From the NCBI RefSeq assembly GCF_044793635.1, contig NZ_CP084993.1, positions 1-64,000 of the forward strand: 64,000 nucleotides of DNA, in the 5' to 3' direction. Made by a program: the position numbers and the translations under genes. Within the stretch, counting starts at the first letter, position 1. Each line of letters begins with the position of its first letter. Positions 9,301-16,693 of this stretch are shown here, in pieces. The DNA is from Virgibacillus_F necropolis_A (lineage in GTDB: Bacteria; Bacillota; Bacilli; Bacillales; Amphibacillaceae). The notes under the pieces were generated by a model. It made no database searches. It had not been told where the DNA came from and saw nothing but the letters and a program-made list of their open reading frames with translations.

Positions 9301-9433
9301 AAAGCAGATTTCTCCGGTGGCATGGCAACACATCAATTTATATGGCCATTACGAATTTAATAAATCTCAGGATTCGGTTAACATGGATGCTATCATTCAA
9401 AAATTGGCCCAACAAAAAATGATTCCTGAATAA
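6383..9433 (+). CDS. tnpA: Tn3-family transposase TnpA (1016 aa)
   Basis: Full-length Tn3-family DDE transposase that forms cointegrates by replicative transposition at 38-bp ends. It has an N-terminal DNA-binding region (DUF4158-like, residues about 5-170) and a C-terminal catalytic domain. The likely acidic triad is D704 (SSSDGQKF), D776 (STDTHG) and E909 (LNRGESYHK). Its C-terminal 285 residues are about 80-85% identical by eye to the truncated copy at 11129-11986. ATG 6383 is the first start after the resolution site; GGAGTAGGG lies upstream. It could act in trans on the transposase-less elements at 20989 and 23989, but its own ends differ from theirs. Confidence 0.95.
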   Translation: MAEKNKQKRLNILGEDEFEAIFGRPKFTYEDRCHYFTLSEPERELLQRLRSVKSKAYFVLQLGYFKAKHQFFTFDLLDVEDDLQYVLKQHFNNSEIDDLLSIDKFTRLNQQRLILELFGYRSCGSEEKKQIEKKARQTVKVSGKPIFIFREVMNYLFEQRIVVPGYSFIQETVVGQAITFEQNRLTAIIQGHLKQPDIQALKELLEDAQGLYEITQLKREPKDFSLKEIKREIDRGQQIQSLYQLAQSLLPRLGISNESIKYFASLVDYYSVYKLKRLDEWMVYVYLLCFVYYRYQRMNDNLINTFIYNVRRYVDEAKFTAKDQVYQRYTDNRQNMKKAGEVLKLLTDDDIAADTPFGDIQKKAFSILERQKLASVADQIVTNAKWDETTLQWEHIDQLARQFKRHLRPLFLMVDFAAPSMNDPLIEAIEFIKQAFRQKKSLRQYASGDLPHRFLSDNVKRYIYQQNSDGQKTLSVDRYEFFIYRLLRNRLEAGDVFCRESIRFRSFEDDLIDDEQWQQKDTLMADVGLTTVNQPIHDHLEELEQKLESRIAGVNHRIASGENDHIKKRGVHNRWTLSNTRDVETINHFFFDALMPIDIGSVLHYANQHCQFIDVFDHILGRYAKQTKDDQVLIACLIAWGTNMGLGRMGEISDIGYPLLATTSDNFIRLETLKEANDRVSNAIRKLSIFHHYDIDETIHSSSDGQKFETKINTINSRHSPKYFGLKKGIVSYTMVANHIPVNARIIGANEHESHYVFDILYNNTTDIQPEVHSTDTHGTNEVNFSILHFFGYQFAPRYKDIYGTVSRSLYGFKHPSQYRDILIKPIRKINTNLITEEWENIQRIILSLALKTTTQSIIIGKLSAYARKNKTKQALWEYDNIIKSLYFLDYIDSPPLRQNVQRSLNRGESYHKLRRAVSYANFGKLRFKTEQDQQIWSECSRLLSNCIIYYNASILSNMLTYRDTQGLDSDVLKQISPVAWQHINLYGHYEFNKSQDSVNMDAIIQKLAQQKMIPE

Positions 9434-9448
9434 AAGGGATTTCGTTCC

Positions 9449-9549
9449 TAAAGAAAGTCGTTACCGATATTTTAGACTTGGCCAACGAATCGAAAAGCGA
9501 CTTTGAGATAGGATTAGAAGCCCTGAAAAAGTGGAGTGATGACAGGTAA
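9449..9549 (+). pseudogene. Remnant of the TnpA-downstream accessory gene
   Basis: Bases 9449-9549 match the last about 130 bp of the 12019-12438 gene (GTTACCGATATTTTAGACTT... to the GTGATGACAGGTAA end) but lack about 33 internal bases and the whole 5' part. The intact gene sits in the same position behind the second, truncated tnpA, so both tnpA copies once carried it. Confidence 0.8.
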
Positions 9550-9687
9550 GCGTCTTCCGTATAAGGGCCAGATTGTTGAATAGGGAGATAAGTCTAGACA
9601 ACCCGTTGTATGGTCTGCAATGTATATATATTTGTTGAAAACAAAACATAAGAGGAAAATTGAGATTTATAGGGGAGTTTTATTGAG

Positions 9688-10179
9688 GTGAAAGTAGCGT
9701 ACGTAATTGAAATATCTGCAGTAATAATAATTATTTTTCTTCTAATCATTTTCGTTCCCAAGAATAAAATTCGTGAAGCAAGTGTAATTTTAATGTTCAA
9801 ACAGCTGACAACATGGATACTGGGGCTTGCCGTTGTTCAGTTAAATTGGCTCGAATACCCTGACCGAGTTTTTTTTTCAGATGCGACACAAACAAGTTTT
9901 TCATTTGAATATATCTGTTATCCAGCCTTATGTGTATTTTTTATTTTGTATTATCCGAAGCAGTATGGATGGGTTGGTCAATTTGTGTATTACTTCGTAT
10001 ATTGCTCTGCAATTACCATTCTAGAAGTCTTGATTGAACATTACACAACGGCTATTAAATATAATGAGGAATGGCATTGGTACTCGACTTGGTTATCTTT
10101 ATTTGTAACTTTTTATATTTCGCGGAAATTTTATTTATGGTTCTTTAAGGAAAAGGAAAAAGGTGATTCTTATGGATAG
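9688..10179 (+). CDS. CBO0543-like integral membrane protein (163 aa)
   Basis: GTG start at 9688, 10 bases after AGGGGAG. Four or five hydrophobic segments are seen: about residues 5-25, 35-52, 75-90, 100-118 and 132-150. The aromatic pattern NWLEYP, FEYICYP and EEWHWYSTW resembles the CBO0543 family of small Firmicute membrane proteins, whose function is unknown. It lies as a lone cargo gene inside the Tn3 unit and is followed by a copy of the GGGCGC hairpin repeat at 10191-10239. Confidence 0.8.
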   Translation: MKVAYVIEISAVIIIIFLLIIFVPKNKIREASVILMFKQLTTWILGLAVVQLNWLEYPDRVFFSDATQTSFSFEYICYPALCVFFILYYPKQYGWVGQFVYYFVYCSAITILEVLIEHYTTAIKYNEEWHWYSTWLSLFVTFYISRKFYLWFFKEKEKGDSYG

Positions 10180-10190
10180 AAAACTTAAAA

Positions 10191-10239
10191 CTTCCATAAA
10201 CGGGCGCAGTTGGGGAATAAAGACCAGCGCCCAAATGCC
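10191..10239 (+). repeat. Dispersed GGGCGC hairpin repeat, copy A
   Basis: CTTCCATAAACGGGCGC is followed by GGGAATAAAGACC and AGCGCCCA, an imperfect palindrome with the loop-proximal AATAAAG seen in most copies. It lies 11 bp after the stop of the 9688-10179 gene. Confidence 0.8.
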
Positions 10240-10409
10240 ATTGTAGTGCACGTTTATGTAACACGATAAGGTAGAAGGGAACAAGTGCCTGTCAGTTAGA
10301 GCATCGTTATTTGGTTCGTGTATAATACGGTTCATGAGCATACTGCTTAATAAAGTTATGGGCAGTATGCTAGAATATATTCGAGAATGATAAAGGGAGG
10401 AAGTGCTAT

Positions 10410-10922
10410 ATGAGTCGACACATTGCAGTCCTTGTAACAGACATGGTAGAAGAAATTGAATTAACTGATCCTGTGAAAGCTTACAAAGAAGCTGGGCATA
10501 CGGTAGATATTATAAGTAATGAAGGAAATAAAACCATCAATGGCAAAAATGGGGACGAAATACAAGCAGATCGAGGCATAGATGAAGTAAATGCAAACGA
10601 TTATGATGCATTACTCGTACCTGGCGGGTTTTCTCCTGACTTACTACGTATTAATCCGAAGAATAGTGAGTTTGCGAAAACATTTTTCCAAGATAATAAA
10701 CCCATATTTTCAATTTGCCATGGTCCACAGTTTCTCGTTAATACAGACCAACTAAAAGGTAGAGAGCTAACAAGCTTTGTTTCCGTAAGAAAAGACTTGG
10801 AAAATGCAGGAGCAACTGTAAAAGATGAAGAAGTAATCGTAGATGGAAACCTTGTAACAAGCAGAACACCTGATGATCTTCCTGCATTCAATCGCGAATC
10901 TCTAAAGCTTTTAGAAAAATAA
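10410..10922 (+). CDS. DJ-1/PfpI family protein, YfkM/general stress 18-like (170 aa)
   Basis: Class I glutamine-amidotransferase-like fold of the PfpI/YhbO group, whose members act as glyoxalase III, deglycase or stress proteins. The nucleophile elbow SICHGPQF carries Cys103, and the acidic partner is in VEEIELTD (around E15-E17). Length is typical. ATG 10410 follows AGGGAGG. It is a stand-alone cargo gene with its own terminator (10938-10970) and a copy of the dispersed repeat downstream. A cytosolic stress role is likely from the family; the exact reaction is not known. Confidence 0.9.
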   Translation: MSRHIAVLVTDMVEEIELTDPVKAYKEAGHTVDIISNEGNKTINGKNGDEIQADRGIDEVNANDYDALLVPGGFSPDLLRINPKNSEFAKTFFQDNKPIFSICHGPQFLVNTDQLKGRELTSFVSVRKDLENAGATVKDEEVIVDGNLVTSRTPDDLPAFNRESLKLLEK

Positions 10923-10937
10923 TTCGTCGATCGTATA

Positions 10938-10970
10938 GGGGGGCTGTTAATCATGCAGCCTCTCTTTATT
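10938..10970 (+). terminator. Rho-independent terminator of the PfpI gene
   Basis: A GC-rich stem (GGGGGGCTG pairing with CAGCCTCTC, with G-U pairs) is followed by TTTATTTTTTATTT. It lies 15 bp after the stop codon. Confidence 0.75.
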
Positions 10971-11012
10971 TTTTATTTGATAATAGATAAAGCGCTCATG
11001 CCCATCTGCCAT

Positions 11013-11054
11013 GATCTTCCTCAAACGGGCGCTTTAATGGAATAAAGGGGCGCC
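11013..11054 (+). repeat. Dispersed GGGCGC hairpin repeat, copy B
   Basis: Reads GATCTTCCTCAAACGGGCGC, a short loop with GAATAAA, then GGGGCGCC. It follows the 10410-10922 gene and its terminator. The outer GATCTTCC is shared with copy D at 48658. Confidence 0.8.
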
Positions 11055-11091
11055 TATTTTACATGGGTATGCAAAGTTATTGAATATTCCG

Positions 11092-11126
11092 AATCTGGCC
11101 TTTTCGAGGGTTTGTGCAAAAATTCC
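11092..11126. repeat. Degenerate Tn3-type terminal repeat abutting truncated tnpA
   Basis: GGCCTTTTCGAGGGTTTGTG CAAAAATTCCC resembles the inner-to-outer sequence of the 14724-14761 end (CACCTTTTCGGGGGGATGGG CAAAAACACCC). It stops a few bases before homology to tnpA begins, so a related transposon end is joined to the second tnpA here. Confidence 0.55.
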
Positions 11127-11128
11127 CT

Positions 11129-11986
11129 TATACCCTGGTCGCGAACCATATCCCCGTGAATGCCCGTGTTATCGGTGCAAATGAGCATGAAAGCCATTAC
11201 GTGTTCGACATCCTGCACAACAACACGACCGATATTCAGCCTGATGTGCATTCCACGGACACCCACGGGACCAATCAAATCAATTTTGCCATTCTTCATG
11301 CCTTTGGTTACGATTTTGCGCCCCGCTACAAAGATATTTATGGTACAGTCAGCGAGTCATTGTATGGATTCAAACATCCAAGCCAATACGGGGATGTCCT
11401 CATCAAACCCGTTCGCAAAATCAATACAAAGCTGATTGCCGAGGAATGGGAAAATATCCAGCGGATCCTGTTATCACTGGCCCTGAAATCCACGACGCAA
11501 AGCATTATCATTGGGAAACTGAGCGCTTACGTGCGTAAAAACAAAACCAAGCGTGCCTTGTGGGAGTATGATAACATCATTAAAAGTATATACCTTTTGA
11601 ATTACATCGACATCCCACCGCTCCGTCGTAATGTACAACGATCTTTGAATCGGGGCGAAAGCTATCATAAATTAAAGCGTGCCGTAGCGTATGCGAACTT
11701 TGGAAAGCTTCGCTTTAAAACCGAACAAGACCAACAAATCTGGGATGAATGCGCTCGTTTGATTGCCAATTGCATCATTTATTACAATGCCAGTCTTTTA
11801 TCCAATATGCTAGAATACAGAAAAGAGAAAGGGCTCAACACAGCTGCATTGAAACGGATTTCCCCCGTTGCATGGCAGCATATTAATTTTTACGGGCATT
11901 ACGAATTTAACAAATATCCGGAATCCGTTAACATGGATGCCATTATCCAAGAGTTGGCTCAATTGGAGGTTATTCCGAATGAATAA
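11129..11986 (+). pseudogene. C-terminal fragment of a second Tn3-family TnpA
   Basis: Translates to about the last 285 residues of a transposase very like the 6383-9433 product: it keeps STDTHG and the LNRGESYHK glutamate but lacks the first catalytic aspartate and the whole N-terminal two thirds. The sequence begins within a transposon-end-like repeat (11092-11126), so the truncation is probably a transposition or recombination scar. It has no start or ribosome binding site of its own. Confidence 0.9.
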
Positions 11987-12018
11987 TTCATATCCATTCG
12001 AAGGAAAGGTGAGAATCA

Positions 12019-12438
12019 ATGAAACCGGAACCAAATTGGCAGCCCATAAGTAACTTACCCCTAATTGCCAGCATGATTGATGGGCAAATGGAAACCGCAC
12101 AAGAACAATACGATAATTTGTTGGCAGCCCGTTCTAAACCGCATATATTAGACGATGCCACAGTCAACCGTGTCATCCGATCCTACACGGAACAGCTTGA
12201 ATTTGCGCCGATCTACGAAAGGCAACTCGTCAAGTGGCAACAGGAAACGGATTTATCGTCGGCGCAACAGCAGGAACTGCAACGGCTTCAAAATCAGGTG
12301 AGTGAATGGAAACAGGCCGTTACCGATATTTTAGACTTGGCCAATGAACTGAAAGAGGGAACCATTGAAAAAATGTTATCGAAAAGTGACTTTGAGGTAG
12401 GATTGGAAGCCCTGAAAAAGTGGAGCGGTGACAGGTAA
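12019..12438 (+). CDS. Accessory protein downstream of Tn3 tnpA (139 aa)
   Basis: ATG 12019 follows GAAAGGTGAG and lies 32 bp after the tnpA fragment. The product is largely helical with coiled-coil character (QQQELQRLQNQVSEWKQAV). A damaged copy follows the full-length tnpA at 9449-9549, showing that tnpA plus this gene is the ancestral order. Function is unknown; its conserved position suggests a minor role in the transposon life cycle. Confidence 0.75.
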   Translation: MKPEPNWQPISNLPLIASMIDGQMETAQEQYDNLLAARSKPHILDDATVNRVIRSYTEQLEFAPIYERQLVKWQQETDLSSAQQQELQRLQNQVSEWKQAVTDILDLANELKEGTIEKMLSKSDFEVGLEALKKWSGDR

Positions 12439-12582
12439 GCATCTTCCGTATATACCAGCTAATAGCTGTCAATATTTAAGCCTGAAAAAGTTCAAAGAAA
12501 CATGTTAGACTAAATTTGGACATACCAAATACCCTTCCGTTTTAATCGCAAGGATATGGAATAAAATGGTTGGATCGTGTTG

Positions 12583-13782
12583 CTATTGATCTACAAAGAC
12601 TTCTTGACGCTTTAACATGGCATGAATCCAGTGAATCAGTTTATTGGCACAAGCTATAATAGCCACTTTGTGCGGTTTGCCTTCTTTTCGTTTGCGATCA
12701 TAAAAGGTTATAAGTTTTGTGTTTCGTTTCTTGGCTAGACCGCATTGTACAGCCGTAAAAAGGGCATGACGCAATCTTGATGAACCTCTTTTGGTGATGT
12801 GATTAATCGTGGCTTTAAATTTGCCTGATTCAAATACACCTGGATCGACACCTGCGTAGGCAACCAATTTCTTAGGGCGGCTAAACTGATCGATTTCCCC
12901 GATTTCGGAAATGATTGTTGCCGCAATCTTATGTCCGATCCCGGGAATTGATTGGATCAATTTATAGTCTTCAAAGGTTTGAGCCAGGGCATCTATCTCT
13001 TTTTTTAGCTTGGATAGGTGCTCTTGGTATTGGAAAAGCATCTGAATATACATACGCAAGCTGACAAGACGACCTTGACAGACAGGGTGTTGAAAAGGGT
13101 TACGTTCTGCTGCGCCTTTTAATTTACGTGCCTTATCAAGAAACCATGTGTGGGAACGCCTCGCCCCGCATTGGCGCATCTTAGTGGCCAACTCTTGTTG
13201 AGTAGCCTTTTGAATATCCGAAGAAGTCGGATAATGAAGTAAGGTGTTCAGTGAGATGTCGCCATAGAGATCACTAAAGACGCCATGATATTCAGGGAAA
13301 ATCTGATCCAGTGCTGCTTGAAACTGAAGTTTGATTTCAACATAGCTCTCGGTTAAAGCGCTGTGCTGCCTTGTTAAATGACGAAGATTCAGGGCCTTCT
13401 CTGTTTTCTTCTGGAATACTTCCAGGTCTTCTTTGTAATAAAGCTCACCCAGATGATAAGCATCCATTTTGTCTGTTTTTACCTTGCGCAGGTTTGTCTT
13501 TTTCGCCTCGTGGGCAACCACTGGATTGATTAAATAATAGGGTATACCATGATCCTCAAGAAATTGGAGCACAGGCTCATGATAGTGTCCCGTTGATTCA
13601 AAGATCACGGCCGGAGGTTGTCCAGAAGCTTGTTCCAGTTCTTGATAAAATCGATGAAACTCATGTAGTCCTTGTAGATGGTGCTCAAATTTAAAACTTT
13701 TCTTATACGGTTTTTTCCTTTGTAAAAAGGCTTGGACCTGGCTTTCACCTTTCGCTATATCCAGGCCAATGACAGGGTTCAT
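12583..13782 (-). CDS. IS110-family transposase (399 aa)
   Basis: DEDD recombinase of the IS110 family, which excises and inserts without terminal inverted repeats under the direction of a bridge RNA. The N-terminal RuvC-like domain has D8 (GLDIAK), the Glu of FESTGHY and the aspartates of KTDKMDAY. The C-terminal Transposase_20 domain shows the helix-hairpin-helix IPGIGHKIAATI, the YAGVDPG motif and the KRGSSRLRHAL segment with the predicted catalytic serine. Length is normal and the frame is intact, so it may be active. It interrupts the right half of the Tn3 unit and has a long structured non-coding region upstream. Confidence 0.93.
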   Translation of the reverse strand: MNPVIGLDIAKGESQVQAFLQRKKPYKKSFKFEHHLQGLHEFHRFYQELEQASGQPPAVIFESTGHYHEPVLQFLEDHGIPYYLINPVVAHEAKKTNLRKVKTDKMDAYHLGELYYKEDLEVFQKKTEKALNLRHLTRQHSALTESYVEIKLQFQAALDQIFPEYHGVFSDLYGDISLNTLLHYPTSSDIQKATQQELATKMRQCGARRSHTWFLDKARKLKGAAERNPFQHPVCQGRLVSLRMYIQMLFQYQEHLSKLKKEIDALAQTFEDYKLIQSIPGIGHKIAATIISEIGEIDQFSRPKKLVAYAGVDPGVFESGKFKATINHITKRGSSRLRHALFTAVQCGLAKKRNTKLITFYDRKRKEGKPHKVAIIACANKLIHWIHAMLKRQEVFVDQ

Positions 13783-14022
13783 ATGTGATCACAACTCCTC
13801 TGATAAATTCACTGGTTCCCCCAACTGACCTTGTAGTGTCATAGCTTCGCTTGTTATGCGGGATCATCCCGAAAGGGAACGTCCCAACCAGCCTCAATCA
13901 TGTTTCCACAAGTGGTGGGGTGGACAGTATAAACGACGGGATCAGTGTCCCACGGGCCATAGCGTCCTACCCCGGCTACCTCAAGCATAGAACCTATTAA
14001 ACATAGGTCAACCAGAAATGAC
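13783..14022 (-). ncRNA. Candidate bridge (seek) RNA region of the IS110 element
   Basis: IS110-family elements encode their guide RNA in a non-coding end, usually upstream of the transposase. The about 240 bp upstream of this gene has no ORF but contains several short GC-rich hairpins, e.g. TCCC-GAAA-GGGA at 13867-13878, GGGA-ACG-TCCC just after it, and a GGGATCAGTGTCCC unit near 13940. The limits and loops are not determined; the target-binding and donor-binding loops would need the element boundaries. Confidence 0.45.
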
Positions 14023-14040
14023 TGGCTAACTTCATAATAC

Positions 14041-14066
14041 GAAGGGCCATTTAACGGAGTAATAGG
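14041..14066 (+). repeat. Degenerate member of the dispersed repeat family
   Basis: GAAGGGCCATTTAACGGAGTAATAG preceded by TGGCTAACTTCATAATAC closely parallels 50576-50620 (TGGCTAACCTTATAATACGATTGAGCC...) and copy D at 48658 (CGGGCCATATTGCGGAATAA). It lies directly before the 14078 gene. Confidence 0.45.
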
Positions 14067-14077
14067 GGGAGATTATT

Positions 14078-14611
14078 TTGAGAACTGGTATACTCTTGTA
14101 CCACCATTTCAGCGAATATGAACTATCTGTTGCCTTATCAGTTTTGAGGCAAGGCAATCAAGATATTGAAACAATTGGTCTGGGTGATAGTCAGGTAGTA
14201 GGGGAGGCGGGATTAACCTGTGTTCCGGATTCAACTATTGAGAAAGTCGATGTTAATGAGTTAAATTGTCTTGTGCTTCCTGGCTGTGATGATATTGGTC
14301 ACTTAAAAGATGAAACACGCCTGTTCTCATTCATTAGTCAAGTTATAGAAGGTAATTCGGTGGTAGCTGCAATTTCGAGCGCTCCATTTTTATTGGCAAA
14401 GGCAGGGGCTCTTAATACTCAACGTTATACAGTTGGGTTTACTCGGGAACAGCGGGATTTTATCGGTATTTTTAATGAAACGAATTACATAGATTCACCA
14501 CTTGTCACAGATGGAAAGATTCTAACTGCAAAGGGAGCATTTTTTAAAGACTTTGGGATACAACTCGGCAAAATGCTTGAATTAGATTTTAATTCAAGCT
14601 GGTACCGCTGA
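14078..14611 (+). CDS. DJ-1/PfpI-like protein lacking the nucleophile cysteine (177 aa)
   Basis: TTG start at 14078 with GGGGGAGA seven bases upstream. The fold is of the DJ-1/PfpI type (RTGILLYHHFSEYELSVAL; CLVLPGCDDIGHL). The nucleophile-elbow position reads AISSAPF (S100/S101) instead of the usual CHGP or CAAP, so classical deglycase or protease chemistry seems lost or altered. Probably a sensor or divergent enzyme. Followed by copy C of the GGGCGC repeat, then the right end of the Tn3 unit at 14761. Confidence 0.8.
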   Translation: MRTGILLYHHFSEYELSVALSVLRQGNQDIETIGLGDSQVVGEAGLTCVPDSTIEKVDVNELNCLVLPGCDDIGHLKDETRLFSFISQVIEGNSVVAAISSAPFLLAKAGALNTQRYTVGFTREQRDFIGIFNETNYIDSPLVTDGKILTAKGAFFKDFGIQLGKMLELDFNSSWYR

Positions 14612-14642
14612 TATTAATCCGACTTTTATTCTGAATCTGTGA

Positions 14643-14683
14643 TTTACCGCAATCGGACGCTTTTCTTGAATAAGGAAGCGCTC
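14643..14683 (+). repeat. Dispersed hairpin repeat, copy C (GGACGC variant)
   Basis: TTACCGCAATCGGACGC, then TTTTCTTGAATAAGG and AAGCGCTC. It lies 32 bp after the stop of the 14078-14611 gene and 41 bp inside the Tn3 right end. Confidence 0.75.
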
Positions 14684-14723
14684 ATTCTGTATTGGGCGAT
14701 GCAAGTAGTTGTGTAAAATTACC

Positions 14724-14761
14724 CTTATTCCACCTTTTCGGGGGGATGGGCAAAAACACCC
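14724..14761 (-). repeat. Right 38-bp terminal inverted repeat
   Basis: Exact reverse complement of 5175-5212. It marks the right boundary of the composite Tn3-family transposon, 93 bp upstream of the type III methyltransferase gene. Confidence 0.95.
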
Positions 14762-14853
14762 AATTTTATGCTATAAAAAATCAACGTAATCTGCCACAAT
14801 GTTTGCAGGTTTTATTAATATAATTATAGAAAAGTTAGGGAGCGGGCTAAATA

Positions 14854-16689
14854 ATGAGTATGAATCAATCTAAACTCAAAAGAGATGATTTGATTGAGAA
14901 GATAAATAAAATAAAGTTATTTTTTGAAGAAAATTCAAACGATAGGAATGCTAAGCAATTATCAAGTTACATAAGCGAAATGGAAAAAGAAGTTTATGGA
15001 AAAAAGTATGGACTTGTCTTCGAAGAACATAAAGAGAGTACTGAATCAATTTTAGCTAAAAATACGCCAATTCTTACCGAAGAGAAGGATTTATTTATTG
15101 ACAATGATGGCGAAATGAATTTTTTAATCGAAGGTGATAACCTTGCTGCATTGAAATTGTTGAAAAAGACCCATCTTGGTAAGATAGATTTAATTTATAT
15201 AGATCCACCCTATAATACAAGAAATCAGGGTTTTATTTATGATGATAAAAAAGTGGACAAGCTAGATACATTTAAGCATTCTAAATGGATATCTTTTATG
15301 TCGAAACGTCTAAAATTAGCAAAAGATTTATTATCTGATACTGGAGTTATTTTTGTAAGTATTGACGATAATGAACAGGCCAACTTGAATTTATTAATGA
15401 ATGAAGTATTTGGTGAAAATAACTTTATAGCACAAATTATTTGGGAAAGAGCATATGCTCCTGTTAATCTAAAAAAACATTTCTCAGAAAGCCACGATTA
15501 TGTTCTATGTTACGCGGCTAAGAGTGTAGATTTAACAAAATCCAATGGATTACCGAGAACAGATAAACAGAATAATGATTATAAAAATATCGATAATGAC
15601 CCTAGAGGACCATGGAAAGCGGGGAATCCTTCAGTCGGCCCTGCTGTTGAAAAAAATATATATGAAGTGACCTTACCATCTGGTAGAAAAGTTCTTCCCC
15701 CAAAAGGAAGAAGTTGGTTATACGATGAAGAAAAGTTAAAAAAATTAATCAAAGATAATCGCATCTTTTTTGGTAAAGACGGGGATAGTGTTTGGTCACC
15801 CAAAATGTTTTTATCTGAAGTGAAAGACGGACTTACCCCAATGACAATTTGGAAATATGGGGAAGTAGACCATTCTCAAACTGCAAGTAAAAATCTAAAA
15901 GAGATATTTGAAGGAAATTCAGTCTTTACATATCCAAAACCAGTAAAATTGATTAAAAGAATCCTAGAATTATATTCAAAGCCAGATTCAATCATATTAG
16001 ATTTTTTTGCTGGTTCTGGTACAACTGGACAAGCTGTATTAGAACTTAATAATGAAGACGGTGGGAATAGGAAATTTATTCTTTCTACGAATAATGAAAA
16101 CAATATTTGCAAAGACGTGACATATGAGAGAATTAAACGAATTATAAATGGATATCCATATGTTGGAAAAAAGACCGAAAAGCTATTCGAAAAGAAAATA
16201 AATATGACAGTCCTAAAAAAGGCTGAAAAATTATTAAATGATGTTCAGGAAATTAAGGACAAAGAAAAAGATAATTTCGATGAAATAAAGTCTACTGTTA
16301 AAGATGGTAATTTGTTAGTTAACGGCATCAAACAATATAACGGTTATACAGAAACCAAAAATGGAAGTCTTAAGTATTTTAAAATTGATTTTGTTCCCAT
16401 CTCTGAAAAATTATATTACGAATACGCAGATCAGTTATTAATTCATGTACGTGAGTTGGTTGAATTGGAAAATGCTATTAACTTTACTGATAATGATGAG
16501 GTAAATATCATTTTAACTGATGAGGAATTAGGGGAATTCATACAGAATGGAGACAAAACGGATATTTGTAAAACAATATATCTTGGACATGAGGTGCTTA
16601 CAAGTGCCGAACAAGAGGGTTTATTCAAAAAAAATGATATTACAGTTAATGTAATTCCAGATTATTACTATAAAGAATTAAGGGGGTAA
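14854..16689 (+). CDS. mod: Type III restriction-modification methyltransferase subunit Mod (611 aa)
   Basis: Beta-class N6-adenine DNA methyltransferase. The catalytic DPPYNT motif (D117) precedes the AdoMet-binding FAGSGTTG motif (about residue 385), the order expected for type III Mod subunits. The segment between them (about 180-380) is the likely target-recognition domain. ATG 14854 follows a GGGAGCGGG ribosome site. The res gene follows with a 4-bp gap, so the two form one operon. Mod alone protects host DNA; with Res it cleaves unmodified DNA. Length is slightly below the about 640 aa of EcoP15I Mod. Confidence 0.95.
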   Translation: MSMNQSKLKRDDLIEKINKIKLFFEENSNDRNAKQLSSYISEMEKEVYGKKYGLVFEEHKESTESILAKNTPILTEEKDLFIDNDGEMNFLIEGDNLAALKLLKKTHLGKIDLIYIDPPYNTRNQGFIYDDKKVDKLDTFKHSKWISFMSKRLKLAKDLLSDTGVIFVSIDDNEQANLNLLMNEVFGENNFIAQIIWERAYAPVNLKKHFSESHDYVLCYAAKSVDLTKSNGLPRTDKQNNDYKNIDNDPRGPWKAGNPSVGPAVEKNIYEVTLPSGRKVLPPKGRSWLYDEEKLKKLIKDNRIFFGKDGDSVWSPKMFLSEVKDGLTPMTIWKYGEVDHSQTASKNLKEIFEGNSVFTYPKPVKLIKRILELYSKPDSIILDFFAGSGTTGQAVLELNNEDGGNRKFILSTNNENNICKDVTYERIKRIINGYPYVGKKTEKLFEKKINMTVLKKAEKLLNDVQEIKDKEKDNFDEIKSTVKDGNLLVNGIKQYNGYTETKNGSLKYFKIDFVPISEKLYYEYADQLLIHVRELVELENAINFTDNDEVNIILTDEELGEFIQNGDKTDICKTIYLGHEVLTSAEQEGLFKKNDITVNVIPDYYYKELRG

Positions 16690-16693
16690 TGTA

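Larger units (their letters stand above)
5175..14761. mobile_element. Composite Tn3-family transposon of the TnpI (Tn4430/Tn5401) type, 9587 bp
   Basis: Bounded by identical 38-bp inverted repeats at 5175-5212 and 14724-14761. It carries divergent tnpI and tnpA with a TnpI-type resolution site between them, an accessory-gene remnant, cargo genes, the C-terminal part of a second related tnpA with its accessory gene, and an IS110-family insertion. The flanking 5-bp sequences (TGTTT and AATTT) do not match, so the present unit was probably built by recombination between two related elements rather than by one insertion. Confidence 0.85.
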
